Shown here in pieces: positions 34,772 to 46,804 of a DNA stretch of 48,966 nt (position 1 is the first letter of the stretch; each line of letters starts with the position of its first letter). Origin of the DNA: Seison nebaliae (lineage: Eukaryota; Rotifera; Pararotatoria; Seisonacea; Seisonidae); NCBI GenBank assembly GCA_023231475.1, contig JALJEE010002193.1, positions 1 to 48,966 of the forward strand, given 5' to 3'. The notes beneath the pieces were generated by a model. The model made no database searches, was not told the DNA's origin, and saw only the letters and a program-made list of their open reading frames with translations. The position numbers and the translations under genes are program-made.

Positions 34772-35772
34772 ATGCAAATCGCACGACATGAAATGATCTA
34801 TCCATCATCCCCATATTTTATGACGTTGTCGCCGCCATTTGTACATCGACGAACGGCATCTTATGCTCTACCATCTAAACTGTTTAACAACTTCCCAAGT
34901 TCATACCAACATTCGACGCATTTCCTCACTAATGCCAGTGACAGTAACTATAATAAGTTTCAGCCATTTGGCTCATACAATTCTTCACATCGTAATTTTA
35001 CTCGTTACAACAACACCAATAACAACATTCCCAAAGATAATTTTCGTCATTCACCAATTCATGACGATGTCCAAGAACAAACTTATGATCTCTCACAACT
35101 TCATTACCAACATCAACACCACCACCAACAACAACAACAACAACAACAACCACAACGTTTCAACACCACAATGTTGCCACAATTAAATTTACAGTCGCAA
35201 TTGTCTTCTGATGAATCTTCGCCATCCATCGAGACAGTTGTAGAACAATTCGATAAATATGCGAAAATTACAAAGAAGAATAATATTGATATTTATGAAA
35301 AATTATCTCGTAGTCATGGAGATAACGAACAGAACTTGTTATCATCCACATCCTCAACAATTTCGACGTCATCATTATCACCATCTCCGTCATTGTCATC
35401 ATCGTCCTCCTCATCGATTTCGACAGATTCTCAGAGTTCCGATGATGATTTGAGGAAACATCAGATATCCGATTGTGATGAATTAGTTCGATCGAAGAGA
35501 ATCATTAATGAGAATTTAACGAAAACGAGAAGACTTTTTAAAAAAAGCATTGATCCATTCGATCAGTCAAATGTTAATAATTTTCCTATTTTACACAACT
35601 CCAATAAACTTTCTTTTCTTCAAATTTTCAGATGAAAATGAATGATAAATTGAAGAGTATTTTGAAAGAATCGTCTGACGATTCCAATGAAGAGACGAAG
35701 AAAATCGTTCGTTTTAATTCGAACGTGACGGTTAGAAAAATCCGAACGTGTTTGAAATATTCAAAAAAGTAA
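34772..35772 (+). CDS. Low-complexity protein with a C-terminal PP1-docking motif (PPP1R15-like)
   Basis: Exons 34772-35572 and 35632-35772, joined in phase 0 through a 59-base GTT intron, give 313 residues. An in-frame ATG at 34712 would add 20 residues, but an acceptor-like tag lies between. The body is disordered: His/Gln-rich with poly-Gln (35124-35152), then Ser-rich. The last exon has the fold-free motif KKIVRFNSNVTVRKI (about 289-303), matching the PP1 docking site of PPP1R15/GADD34-type regulators (KVRFSEKVTV), where K-x-V-x-F is followed by Val-x-Val. The downstream eIF2-alpha-contacting stretch of PPP1R15 is not present, since the protein ends about 10 residues later. AATAAA is at 35894-35899. 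PP1 binding is likely; the exact orthology is not settled. Confidence 0.65.
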
Positions 35773-38307
35773 CGAAATGAAAATCTAATATTATATTATT
35801 TTTTTCCTTTTTCGATTTTTCCTTTTATTCATCGTATTTCAAATTCTGTACAGAGATATTTGGTACGACCACAAACTTTTTCTTCAAAAAATTAATAAAA
35901 CACTTCCCACTGCACTGCCATCTCTCTCATAATCGAACAACTGGACTCGCTGGCTGTCTAAACGGAAGTATAACTTTCTTACGACTCATAAATTCATCGC
36001 ACAACTTCCTATCTATCTGAAATAGGCGGTTGAGAACGTTACCGTTGACGACGCGCAAATCAATAATTGGAACTTCCAATTTGGAAGGCGAATAATCTTC
36101 AGACAGCCAATAAATAGCTAGTAAGGGAAAGGTAAGTAAAATTATTGAAATTTAAGTTGAACTAAATTGAACGAAACGTGAGAAATGGAGTTTGTGCTGA
36201 TGAAATTGTGAAGTTAAGTTGTTCGGAATTGTGCTCAGAAATTTCTCACATTTTCTCGACTTCAATTCCTACATCAACTTTATTTGTTAAGTAACGACTT
36301 TCTAACGTCGACAGAACAATTGAACAATAGAGAAACTGTTTAGTTCGGAATAGTTGTCAGCGCAACTGTCTAGCATAAAAGTGAGCGACCGATTGTACAG
36401 TTTGCATGTTTCCTACGCAAATTTCACTCGAAGAATTAGCCTCCTCGTCGTGAATGAGATATAGTTTATTGAAAGTCTTACCTTATTAATGAGTATTGTA
36501 AAACTAGAAATATATCAATTGGTTCAATAGAAAAGTAGTTTTATTGCTTTGGAAGTTTATATATTCATTTATATACTACAACTACTTTTTGTATAACTTC
36601 GTCTTTGTCTTCTTCCATTCGACAAACGATAAAGGAGAGAACGAAACATAGAATAGTTTCATTTGTTGCAAAGGACAATTGGAGACGATTTATTAATAAT
36701 AATTAATTACTTCATTCCATCTAATCAAGTTATACATATTTAGTTAATGATTTATTGTTGTTGTAAAAGAGCAAATTTTGCAACTAACAAGTTTTTATTA
36801 TATTTCCTCCGTTTGGTGTCAAGAATGAGAGAAAGGAATGGTATTTTTGTTCACCTGAAATTCATTTAAATTACGAAACGGATTTCCTCCAGTTTCTTTG
36901 CTTCTTCTCAATTAAAAACAATTAGTTCTTTTCCTCGAGATTCTGGAAAATATGCAACTTAATGATGAGAGTTTTAACGACGATGATAAGTATCAATTAA
37001 TCTAATTAAAATTTCATTAGAATTATATCAGAGTGCCGACGGCAGATATGTTGCGTAATTAAACGTAGTGACCGTCCATGTATGTTATTTCATGAATATT
37101 ATTAGTGTTTGTTCTGAAGAAGGAAGATTTCTCTCGATTATAATAGGAAGTTATTCTTATGGAAATTGAAGATAAAAAGAAAGGAATTCTCTGCACTTTT
37201 TCTTCTTTATGTGCACAATGTACTTGGTTCGTGTGTTTGGAAGAGGAGGAAGATAATTAATAATTATTTTTGATTTGTTATCGAATTGATCATACACATA
37301 ATACGTCAATCACCTATCGTCATGTTGGAGTGATGTTCTATGAACGGAATAAATTGTCGATAATAAATTTTGGTGCACAGAAGAAGAAGTAGTAGAAAAG
37401 ATACATCCGACTGGGAAGCACAAGCGAAATGTATACATGACAAGAAGAAACTGGGAGAGAAAGTGCAAACACATTATTAGTATTTCAGCCTACTATACGC
37501 GAACATGAACATAACTCGATTCCTTTTTTCCTAGAAACTAATACATTCCAATAACATTTCTAGTTGTTGTTGTCATTCCTTTTCTCCTGACGAAATAATA
37601 TTACGAACGAAAACTTTCCATTTCGTTTCACCTTTCATCCCAAATAATATACAATTAAAAGTGATACTCTTAAATTTGACCGGGTTCATGTTCGATATTC
37701 AAATTATTTCAAAGTGAATAATATTCCTATTACTATTATTAGGCGCCTGACGTTCGTTTTCAGAAGAAGATTTTATTTCATATTAGAGAAGTAGTTTCGA
37801 TTATTTTTGGACGGGAGCGAAGGTTTAAATCCATCATAATTCCTCGTTCTATTCTGTTTATCTAACCAAGTTGAATGGGTAGACAATCATCTAGAATAGA
37901 TGGTGAGGGAAGGTATGCGTAATAATCGTTTTTAACACTTTCCATCTTTATCATTTCCACCATAAGAATAATAAGCATCCATCTTCCAACATTCTCCTAC
38001 CAAACATAATAATTATCTCGTACATAAGTCCTCCTAATGGAATTATGGCGTCATGTATTCCAAATTAATATTAGACATTGAAAATAAGTGATGATTCTGG
38101 TCCACCATTATTTCCTATCATTATTCCTATTATATTTATTATATCTTCCATTTATTTCTCCCAATGAAACAGTTCCATATTTTTTTATCGTCGCTCTCCT
38201 TCTAATACATCCCATACAAATGTAAATGACATCTTTCAATTCAATTTCTTCTGTCCTTAACGAGCAATAATTCGAAAAAAATATATCTATTTTAATGAGT
38301 AGTAGTC
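35773..38307. other. Intergenic region with a possible regulatory segment
   Basis: About 2.5 kb without a supported gene. Around 35940-36130 it is richer in G and C, with a 9-base inverted pair (tggctgtct at 35951-35959, agacagcca at 36101-36109) and the palindromes attggaacttccaat and cttccaatttggaag between. A TATA-like cataaaag near 36375 precedes a 15-codon frame that I do not trust. Confidence 0.35.
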
Positions 38308-39185
38308 ATGGACGAAAAGAACATCAGCGAAACGACGACAACTAGCAAGAAAGGAGAACAAATCAAAATGAAACCAAAACTAACCGTCAACGATGTCCTC
38401 AAACTTAAACAATTCACTCCAGGTCACTTTCATTTTCTCCATTCATTCCTACTCCACTCCACACACAGATTTCCTTTGTTCTCCTGAAGAGAATGTTTAC
38501 GATATCGCCTTCTGCAATTTCTGTTTGAGAGATGCTGAAACCAATGAAATTCTCTTTCAACTATCTCCATTCGGTTATTCTTTTCTCCTTCCAAACAACG
38601 TCAAATTTTTTTCCTTTTCCTAGTTGTGGCTGGTGATAGTAGTGAGGAAAATATTCTTGGCGATCATGCTCCCGAAGGTAACATTGCCCGCTTCTCAAGT
38701 GAAACATCTGACCGATACATTCATTATGTTTTTGATGCCGCCATATTACGCAAGAAGATTATTGGAACTACGTTATATATTTCTCTAAACTCGACGTAAT
38801 TGTGAAAATATTTTCTAGAGTGGAATTTAGTGTGGGAGAGCGACCACTGAAAAATTTCGCGATGATAGAAAGACATTATTTCAAGAATGAAATGATTAAA
38901 TCGTTCCACTTCAACTTCCCCTTTTGTATACCCAACAGCCATAACGCCTGTGAACACATCTATGAAATGCCTCAACTTTCCAGTAGAAAAGGTTTCTTCA
39001 TTTTTCTTCTTCTTCTTCTCTAGATTGATTGTGTGTTCTCATTTTATAAAATTTTAGTTGAAGAAATATTGAAAACGCCAAATGGAGTCAAAAGTGATAG
39101 TTTCTACTTTGTGAATGATGAATTAGTTATGCATCACAAAGCTTCATACACATACGTCGATTATAGTAAAAGGAAGACGGGTTAA
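38308..39185 (+). CDS. UNC119: UNC119 lipid-binding chaperone
   Basis: Five exons (38308-38422, 38469-38573, 38624-38771, 38819-38991, 39058-39185) with introns of 46-66 nt give 222 residues (human UNC119, 240). The protein belongs to the PDE6D/UNC119/RhoGDI fold, which extracts myristoylated proteins from membranes and hands them to cilia or other sites under Arl2/3 control. Family blocks are clear: DFLCSPEENVYDIAF, LRDAETNEILFQL, TVEFSVGERPLKNFAMIERH, FPFCIPNSHNACEHIYEMP and SDSFYFVNDELVMHHKASY. Each join restores one of these blocks, so the splice sites are well fixed. The third exon is the most divergent (an acidic loop SSEENILGDHAPEG where vertebrates have a short Pro-rich piece). The N-terminus is short and charged, without the long Gly/Pro region of vertebrates. 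Confidence 0.93.
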
Positions 39186-39823
39186 TCCGATGGGATTTAA
39201 TACAAAGAAAATCAACAAAAATTGAAAGAGTTACGATGATTAAAGAATTATCTAAAAGAGAAGATTATAGAAGTAGAATGTGAATTAGGAAAAATTACAA
39301 ACTTACTAATTTCGACAAACATTTTACATTATCGAAATGAAATAAAATAATAATTTATGTCTTTTATCATTCATATTTCGTTCCTTCAAACAATTTCCCC
39401 ATCCTTCAATGGAACCATAAAATACCAACATTTCTATATATGCCAACCGGATAACTCAATATTATAGATTCTTCATACTGACATGATTGATATGATGATT
39501 TAACTAACATGTAGCATGTAAATGATGAAGAATAATGTTCACTTTATTAATTTATTCATCCCAATATTTGATAGTTTATCCTAAAATTCTGATGGTTCCT
39601 ATTTTTATCCGTAAATGATTATTTGATAGATATAAATATAAGTTATTATGGGAAGAAATCGTGAAGAAGTTTATAAATATTCTTTCAAAACATTTAGATA
39701 AATTAAAATTGAAAAAATAATTATTTTCCTAAAAATGATTCAGTTTTCGTCATTAATCCAATATCGAAATAATCTTAATTCTTACACTTCTAATATGGGC
39801 CTTCCGTCAATCACAGGTTGTTC
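39186..39823. other. Spacer between two converging genes
   Basis: 3' ends of UNC119 (plus) and the VWC protein (minus). aataaaataa near 39341 can serve UNC119; TTTATT near 39543 can serve the minus strand. Nothing else is seen. Confidence 0.4.
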
Positions 39824-42558
39824 TCACAGGATTTGGTTGTTTTCCAAACCTGCTCGTCTAGTTTTCTTTCCTTCGGTTACCGATACCACCTTAACTGCAG
39901 GTGCAACAGTCGTTGCCGTTCCATTTGTCTGTACTCGGGCAGCGTAGGTACCTGGACAAGGTAAATTGGGACAACTGATGATACCGAATTCACATTTACA
40001 TTTATTACATCCATCCACTTCATAGACAACGACACCGTGAGGAATCATTTGTCCATTAATCATACAATTATGTTCGGAGACATCTGAACCGTTGAAAGAT
40101 TAAATTTAAATGGAATTTAAAAAAGTTAACCGCCTTCACATTGTGGTGAGATGCAACCGATTTCTCCGTTGCGACACATGCAATTTCTCGTACATTTACC
40201 ATCGGCTGACTTTATGGTGAATTCCTGACCCGAATCATACATCATTCCATTATAGTGACAAGATTTATCGACCAATCCGACGCCACCCATACAAGGCTCG
40301 TTCGTACAAAGGAATGTTCCTTTCTGACAGAAGCAGATATTGCAACCATCAGCCGCCGTCATTACTTCTTCATGTTCATATCGAATATTCTCATAATAAC
40401 ATTGATCTGTCAATGGATTTATGGAAGGAAGTGATGAGTAGTAGAAGAACCAGTGCATTTCAATTTCGTACATTTTACTTTACCATCATCACAAGTGCAA
40501 GTGTTGCAGTCCTTGGTTGGTATGTTCAATCCATGCTTATAGACGGCGGCACCATACGTACAATCGGACAATTCCGCTATGAATGGAATGATATTAAATG
40601 AAAAAAGATTAAATTTGAACATGTGCAACAGAATTCACTACATTTCACAATTCCATTGAAACACGAACAACAATTACATGTATTAGATCCGTTATTTGCA
40701 TTTCGAACAAATTCGAGATGTTTGAGAGTTTTGTCGTTGTAGAAACAATTATTAGTTTCAGTCGGACCTTTACAACCTGTCGTCGTACATAATAAATTAC
40801 TGTTGTAACAAATGCAAGTGGTACATGATTCATCGTCCATATATTTCTGTTCTTTATGAGACATTGCACCACATCCTAATGAGAGAAGTTTATTAATTAT
40901 TCATAATTGGTTAATAATAACCCAGACATGGCAAATTGGAACACTCAACAGTTCCGTCAACACACGTACATAAGTTACATTCTAAATTGAGTCTAGGAAC
41001 GAATTGTCCATGTGCCAATGCTTGACCATTATATTCACAATTAAGTTTTCTAGGTGTCGGCATCGTTTCACATGTGACCTTCCCACAATGACATGTACAT
41101 AATAGCGTCCCATCCGCAATGATACTACCATCAGCTATCGTTTTAGTTTTATGGATACATGACGCTGAAATGGTGAGAGGGATTTTTAGTGGGTCCACTT
41201 CCTGTTTTACTAACTTGCCACGCAAGAACATGTGATGAGTCCTTGTTCGCATTTACATGTTCTCGTATCATTTTGCAACATGACTTGTTGACCTTCCATT
41301 ACTCTTTTTCCTGAGTCACACGATCCAATCGTACAATCTAAAGAGAATTGAATGAGATAAATCTTTCACATTCATCAACTAACAACACACTTTCGTCGTA
41401 CAAATAATTTGTCCATCAGTACAAGTACATTCGTTACAATCGTCACCTTTTGGAACGGTAGCATTTGGTGAGACAGTCGTTCCATTATAATGACAAATTT
41501 TACTTTGACAATTCTATTGAAATAATTTTAGAATGGAAGGAAAACCATAAAAATGTTAACCGGGTCCGGTTCGCATGCCAGATAGCCATCTTGACAAATG
41601 CAACACATACAATTTGGAAGGAAGACCTTCATTCCATGACTGATAACTTTTCCTTCATAATTACAAAGATTATATTTACATTTCAATTTAGTACATTTTC
41701 TTTCACCATTGAAACATGAACAAACATTACAACCGTCATTCAACCGAATTACGTCCAATGACGATATCACTTTACCTCGATGAGTACAATATTGTTTACC
41801 ACCCAATGAATACGTCTTTTTACGAGTACATAACACCTTCCCCGTCACACATTTACACAAGTTCGAAGCGTCACCTTTAGGCATTAGTTCCTGATTTTGC
41901 ATTATTTTTCCCCTGAAGAAACATTGACCTAAGTTTAACATTATTATTTAAATAATAATATAATATGACGATTATTAAAAAGAAAAGAATATTGAGACAA
42001 AAATATTACTTTTAGTTTGAGCACACGGCTGCTGAGCACAACTAATTTTTCGATAACTACATTGGCATTTTTGGCAACCATTTCCCGTAATGAACATTAC
42101 GTTGTTCGCCACTGTTGCTCCATTGTATTGACAATCATTCCTATAAGCGGCTGGATAACAATACGATCCGGTGTAACTGTTCTGACAAATGGATTGAGCC
42201 GGACATGTATTAGTACCACATCCACGTGTTGTCCTTATTAGTGCAGGAGATACAGCTCGTTTTCGAAGATTTGTTGTTGCACCGACTACCATGGAAAGAA
42301 TAGAAGAAATATGATTATTGGTAATATGTTATAATAACTGAAGCATTGTTTATTAGAGCAGATGACTCGACGACGAAAACAAATACATTCATTACATCTG
42401 ATCTTGAACATTTGCATTTCACGATACACTCGCGATCCATAATGACATGATGCTGAGTAACGTCTCGTTCTTGTTCTCGTCGTCTTTGTCGACGTGACAC
42501 TTCTGATGTTGTGTAATGTTGTCACGAATAAAAATACGAATGACAATAAGTTCTTCAT
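39824..42558 (-). CDS. Secreted protein of about 15 VWC-type Cys repeats
   Basis: Ten exons give 757 residues: 42558-42339, 42285-42010, 41928-41561, 41513-41387, 41337-41215, 41164-40922, 40875-40621, 40576-40451, 40406-40131, 40083-39824. MKNLLSFVFLFVTT is a signal peptide; I chose this Met (A at -3) over an in-frame one at 42573. The rest is small von Willebrand factor C-like modules of the form C-x-Y-N-G...G-C-N-x-C-x-C-x-x-G-x-x-x-C-x-x-x-x-C, for example DGCNVCSCFNGERKCTKLKC and LECNLCTCVDGTVECSNLPC. Most introns are in phase 1 and fall at module borders, which suits module duplication. Such proteins act in the extracellular matrix or bind BMP/TGF-beta ligands; which applies here is unknown. 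The tail (from about residue 710) is Thr/Val-rich and basic. The exon 4 donor is the least certain join. Confidence 0.88.
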
Positions 42559-43947
42559 ACTAAAGAGAATCATGGAAGATTGAGTGGAAGCATCGGAATT
42601 TAAATAGATGAGAAATGTTATTTGAAGAACGAAACCATCTAACGTCATCATTAATGCGTTTCCTTTCCATAATGACCTCTATTCCATATCTTCCTCAATT
42701 ATGTGCGAAATTATTAGGAGCATCTCTACAAATCTTCACTCTCAATAATGTTCGTCAAAGAAATTTTCTAATTTATACTGTCAATATCTTTCTCAACTCT
42801 TCTAAGAGATTACTTAAATTAATATTTGAGAGTTGTACATTTCAAAATTTCACGATTCAACCCAACAGACAGATGATCAATCAAACACACTTTATGTGTC
42901 GAAGAATTGAGAGTAAAATTTCTCATGAAACTTTGTTATTCTCTAAATTGACAAGTTACCATCAGGAATTTGGATATAGAACATATTATTGATAATATTA
43001 GAAATATTATCCAAAAGGTCGTGTAATTTAAATTCTAGAAACGTTCCACTTTCCATTATTTTAATGTTGATATAGTTTGTTTCTATTATCTGTTTATTGC
43101 AAAATTAAGGTTCCAATTAAGGTCATGTATATTACTTTCTTTTGTTCGTTTCCGAACGATTTGTATTCAATAATAATCATAATCTCAATACTTTTATATG
43201 GGAATCTAAATTTAACCAATTCAACTTAAAATCGATTAATTGAGAGTGGAACAACTGAATGTCCATGTTCTAGAATGGGAACATTTTATGAAATTTAACA
43301 CTGACAATTATTAATTGTAAATAGAAGAAAATTTATCATCAACACATGTCTAAAATCATTTCATGCAGTTCATTGAATATTTTTAAACCAATTAATTGGT
43401 TTAGATAGAAGAATAGAAAGAATTTTTTCTCTAAACACTGATCATATCTATTAAGACCATTAACATTAACTCATATTATTTGGACGTCTCAACGTTGAAG
43501 ATTAAATGTACTTGATTGAATAATAATACGGGAAATTTTAAGAGGGAATATTAGTTTTTAAACATGTTATCAGGCTGATAATTATTCCACGAATTTCGAA
43601 CTCGAACTCGAGGAAAGGAATTTTAGAAAAATCGAGAAGAAGAAATTCACAATCGTTCAAATCTCACAATGTCAATAAATCCATCCTACTTTCAACTTTG
43701 AACAGTTAGGGAGGATCTCCGAATATAAATCAAAAATTAATATTCTAATATGTCTATTATCGTCTATTAATCTTTAAATTTGATCCTAAACATCACTTAT
43801 GGAATTAGTATATATATTTCGTACGATCCTGAACAAAGCCTGAATTAGTCAAATAAGAAGTTTATTAAATTCTTGTCGAAATATCTGAATTTGACTATCT
43901 TTTTTAAAGTTTATTCAATATGCGATTTGTTTTCAAAAAAATTAATT
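42559..43947. other. AT-rich intergenic region
   Basis: About 1.4 kb. It holds the promoter of the VWC gene on the minus strand. A 125-codon plus-strand frame at 42615-42992 has no signal, motif or clear codon bias. Nothing else is recognised. Confidence 0.35.
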
Positions 43948-44019
43948 GGAGATGCCGGGTATCGATCCCGGTACCTCTTACATGCTAAGCAAGCGCTCTA
44001 CCATTTGAGCTACATCCCC
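43948..44019 (-). tRNA. tRNA-Ala(AGC)
   Basis: Read on the minus strand, 72 bases fold into a full cloverleaf: acceptor GGGGATG/CATCTCC (one G-T pair), D stem GCTC/GAGC, anticodon stem CTTGC/GTAAG with loop TTAGCAT (anticodon AGC), and T stem CCGGG/CCCGG with loop ATCGATA. The internal B box is GGATCGATACC. The T loop starts with A rather than T; I recall the same loop in nematode tRNA-Ala. A run of seven T on the transcribed strand (43934-43940) just after the 3' end is the Pol III terminator. There is no intron. Confidence 0.95.
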
Positions 44020-44825
44020 ACATATACTAATACACATCGCTACTTATATAAGACGATAATGTAGAGTATGATGTCCACATATCTTGATAGCAATCTTGTC
44101 ATTGATCGATAGTAGATAATTTATTTCAACACGTTACAAGTTCTAATTTCATCTGTTCGCATGGAGTACATTGTAGTTAATGTTCAGTTTCGTCAAAGGA
44201 ATTATTGTAATGGAATGGTGGTAACGATTTAAACATTGAAGGAAATGAAATACGTAATCGATCAATGAAGAATTTAGAAGAAGAAAATTCTAAAGTTACA
44301 AGTAAACTTGCATTGTAACAAAAGGAAGTTTGTAAGAGTAAGATAAATTACAATTTCCTTCTTCAAATTCATTGAAAACAGAAGACTGAGAATTCGTTCT
44401 CGATATTTTCACTCCAAAATTTTAATCGATGTACGTGATAGAGAAGTAGTGAAGTTCCTTTTTTGGAATTAGCGAGAAGAATTGTCGGAAGAGCGAATTT
44501 GATGAATGTTGATTAAAGACAAATAAATAAAGAAAATGACAACTTCATAATTATATTGGTCACAATATCGTAACTGTTTTATAATAAACATCAGGACGAA
44601 GGACGTCATGATGAGATTTCTTAGTACGACTCTCTATTCAATTAATTGTTTGCTCGTAACATAAACTTACAAAATTATCCACCTATCTCTCTCTCACGAT
44701 GAGACGAGTATGAGGGAGAATCTCTAGTATAAGTAACTGGACGTCCATCCCCAATAACTTCTCCTTTGAACAATTTTAAAGTTCATTTTCTTGAAGAATT
44801 TGAAATTGAATGAACCTAAAAAGAA
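44020..44825. other. Spacer and promoter region of the trypsin gene
   Basis: No gene seen. A TATA-like agtataagtaac near 44727 lies about 95 bases ahead of the trypsin start codon. Confidence 0.35.
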
Positions 44826-45728
44826 ATGAGTCGGGAATTCATCAACTTTCACATTGTCATCCTACTTCTATTGATTGTGAACGAGAATAATTGTTTCATT
44901 CAATTTTCATCTTCAATTCCCCACAATGAGAGTGTCGTCAATCTCAGAAATTCTTATCAATATTATCGATCGTCATATTGTGGATATAGTAGTGTGAGAA
45001 GTGGGAAAGGTCGAATCGTAGGCGGATATACGTCCAGAGTGGGTGCTTGGCCATGGCAGGTCTATCTAACCGGATATAACTCTGGAATGAAAAGTGTTTG
45101 TGGTGGTACATTAATTAACAGTCGTTGGGTATTGACCGCTGCCCACTGTGTTCATTCGTCATTTGCCGCTGCTCCCGTTTCCGTCGTTCGATTGGGAACA
45201 AACAATATTGCATCGGGTGGTATTGTTCGAACCGTTCAATTCGCCATAACTCATCAATATTTCTCAAAGAGATTTGGTGGAAGTGTAGAACATGATATCG
45301 CCTTAATCAAACTGAGTAGTAGTGTACCGTTATCTTCTTCAATTTCGCCTGTATGTCTACCTTTCTCATCGATGATCACCAATAAACGTTATGTGACGAT
45401 TGCTGGATGGGGTCGATCGAATTCCAGATTTTTCGAAAATAATTTACAACAAGTCACTGTCCCCATTTTATCTCAATCTGAATGTCAACGACGTCTGATT
45501 GGAGTAACGACGAATATGTTCTGTGCTGGTGAGAATGGGAAAGATTCCTGTGCTGGAGATTCAGGGGGCGGTGCATTTGTACAAAGTGGCAATCTCTGGT
45601 ATCAAGTTGGCATTGTGAGTTATGGGGATGAACTATGTAGAGGACTAGGTGCTTATACGGACGTTTCCAGATATACGAATTGGATTAATAGAAATATGAA
45701 TTTTTATAATCGTAATCCACCAAAATAA
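44826..45728 (+). CDS. Trypsin-like serine protease (S1A), secreted zymogen
   Basis: A single exon, 300 residues. The signal peptide is about 1-23 (core IVILLLLIV). A propeptide of about 40 residues ends at KGR, with cleavage before IVGG (64-67). The catalytic triad is complete: H107 in TAAHC, D157 in HDIAL and S246 in GDSGG. D240, six before the Ser, lines the S1 pocket and predicts cleavage after Lys or Arg. Cys52 in the propeptide and Cys177 could tie the two chains together, as in chymotrypsin-type zymogens. Two small departures are GDSGGG in place of GDSGGP and SYG in place of SWG at the substrate-binding strand. It may serve in digestion, moulting or immunity; nothing here decides. The intronless form contrasts with its split neighbours. 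Confidence 0.93.
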   Translation: MSREFINFHIVILLLLIVNENNCFIQFSSSIPHNESVVNLRNSYQYYRSSYCGYSSVRSGKGRIVGGYTSRVGAWPWQVYLTGYNSGMKSVCGGTLINSRWVLTAAHCVHSSFAAAPVSVVRLGTNNIASGGIVRTVQFAITHQYFSKRFGGSVEHDIALIKLSSSVPLSSSISPVCLPFSSMITNKRYVTIAGWGRSNSRFFENNLQQVTVPILSQSECQRRLIGVTTNMFCAGENGKDSCAGDSGGGAFVQSGNLWYQVGIVSYGDELCRGLGAYTDVSRYTNWINRNMNFYNRNPPK

Positions 45729-45975
45729 TTTAATTATCCATCTCCACTTCCTTTCTCTTCTCTTTCCATCATATTATTTCACATTTTCATATTATTATGA
45801 CTAATGATGCACTTTCTCCTCTCCCTTCTTTATTTTAACCATAAACCGATAATCGTGTCACTTTTCCCCATCAATGAACATGAAGAAAAAATTTGAAAAA
45901 AAAGAAAAATGTTACTTTTCAATTAATTTAGTTTAAATTATTTTCTTTCTCAATCGGTTATTCGTTTCATTTTCA

Positions 45976-46804
45976 ATGGGAATAGCAAGATCGACTCTAA
46001 CACTTAGGATTTTAGAAATCGGAGATGCTGCTTCAGGAAAGACAGCTCTCTTGCAACAATTTCTCACAGGAAAAACTAATGAAACTTACACACCTACGGC
46101 CGGTTTCCAATTAAGCATTTTGTCCAACTCTAAAAACGTAAAATTTGAAAAAAATTCAATTGTCCAATTATCGTTCTTTTCCGTTCAGGGATCGAGTTTA
46201 ATCATCTGCGTTTGATCGTTCGGGGTCGCAATTGTAAAGTACAAGTCTGGTAGTCGTTTCATAGTTTAGCTGAATGGTAGAATAACTATCGGAATTTTTC
46301 AGGGATCCATCCGGCACTGCAAAGCATCGGAGCATGCTGGACACTTATTACTCGGGTATCATGGGATACGTCCTAGTCATTGACAGAACGAAACTCGCGA
46401 GTATAAAGACATTACATAGTTGGATTGAACGAATTCATGTTTAGAAATTTCTTTGAAGAATATTGACAAACTTCTCCAAATATTAGGAACAGGTAGGTAA
46501 AGATAAGTTCAATCGAACGGTAAAAGTTGTCATGTTGACTAAAACGGATTTGAAGCCTGAAGAAGTAACCGAAGCTGAATTGGTAAAAGTTTTATTTTAT
46601 AATTTACAAATAGAAATTTCTCCTACATAGTTTTGTGATCGTTACAATATAAGTGTGATCATCAAAGGTAGTTCACTGACCTATAAGAAAGGTGATACAA
46701 AAAATCCGATTTATGTTACCATCGAGATGATAGTGCAAGTTGGTCGACTTTTTCTGTCAATTCTTCCCAAATCATCTTCCTTTCACTCTCTTGAAGCAAC
46801 ATGA
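45976..46804 (+). CDS. Divergent Rab-like small GTPase without a prenylation Cys
   Basis: Five exons (45976-46102, 46189-46249, 46303-46438, 46487-46582, 46631-46804) give 197 residues, with introns of 48-86 nt. The P loop is GDAASGKT and the switch I block TYTPTAGIEF matches Rab TPTVGIDF. A Rab-like strand (RNCKVQVW) leads to G3 DPSG, where the family has DTAG with Gln next. G4 is TKTD in place of NKxD, and G5 (usually SAK) reads KGSS. YYSGIMGYVLVIDRTKLAS matches the Rab block YYRGAHGYLLVFD. The C-terminus has no Cys, so it cannot be prenylated. GTP binding is plausible; hydrolysis is doubtful because the catalytic Gln is replaced. AATAAA is at 46908-46913. It could be an atypical Rab-like protein or a gene losing function, though the frame and splice sites are intact. 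Confidence 0.75.

Noticed and set aside
42615-42992. 125-codon plus-strand frame next to the VWC gene
   Set aside because: Composition looks random, no signal peptide or family match, and it overlaps the promoter of the VWC gene. It stays a weak possibility.
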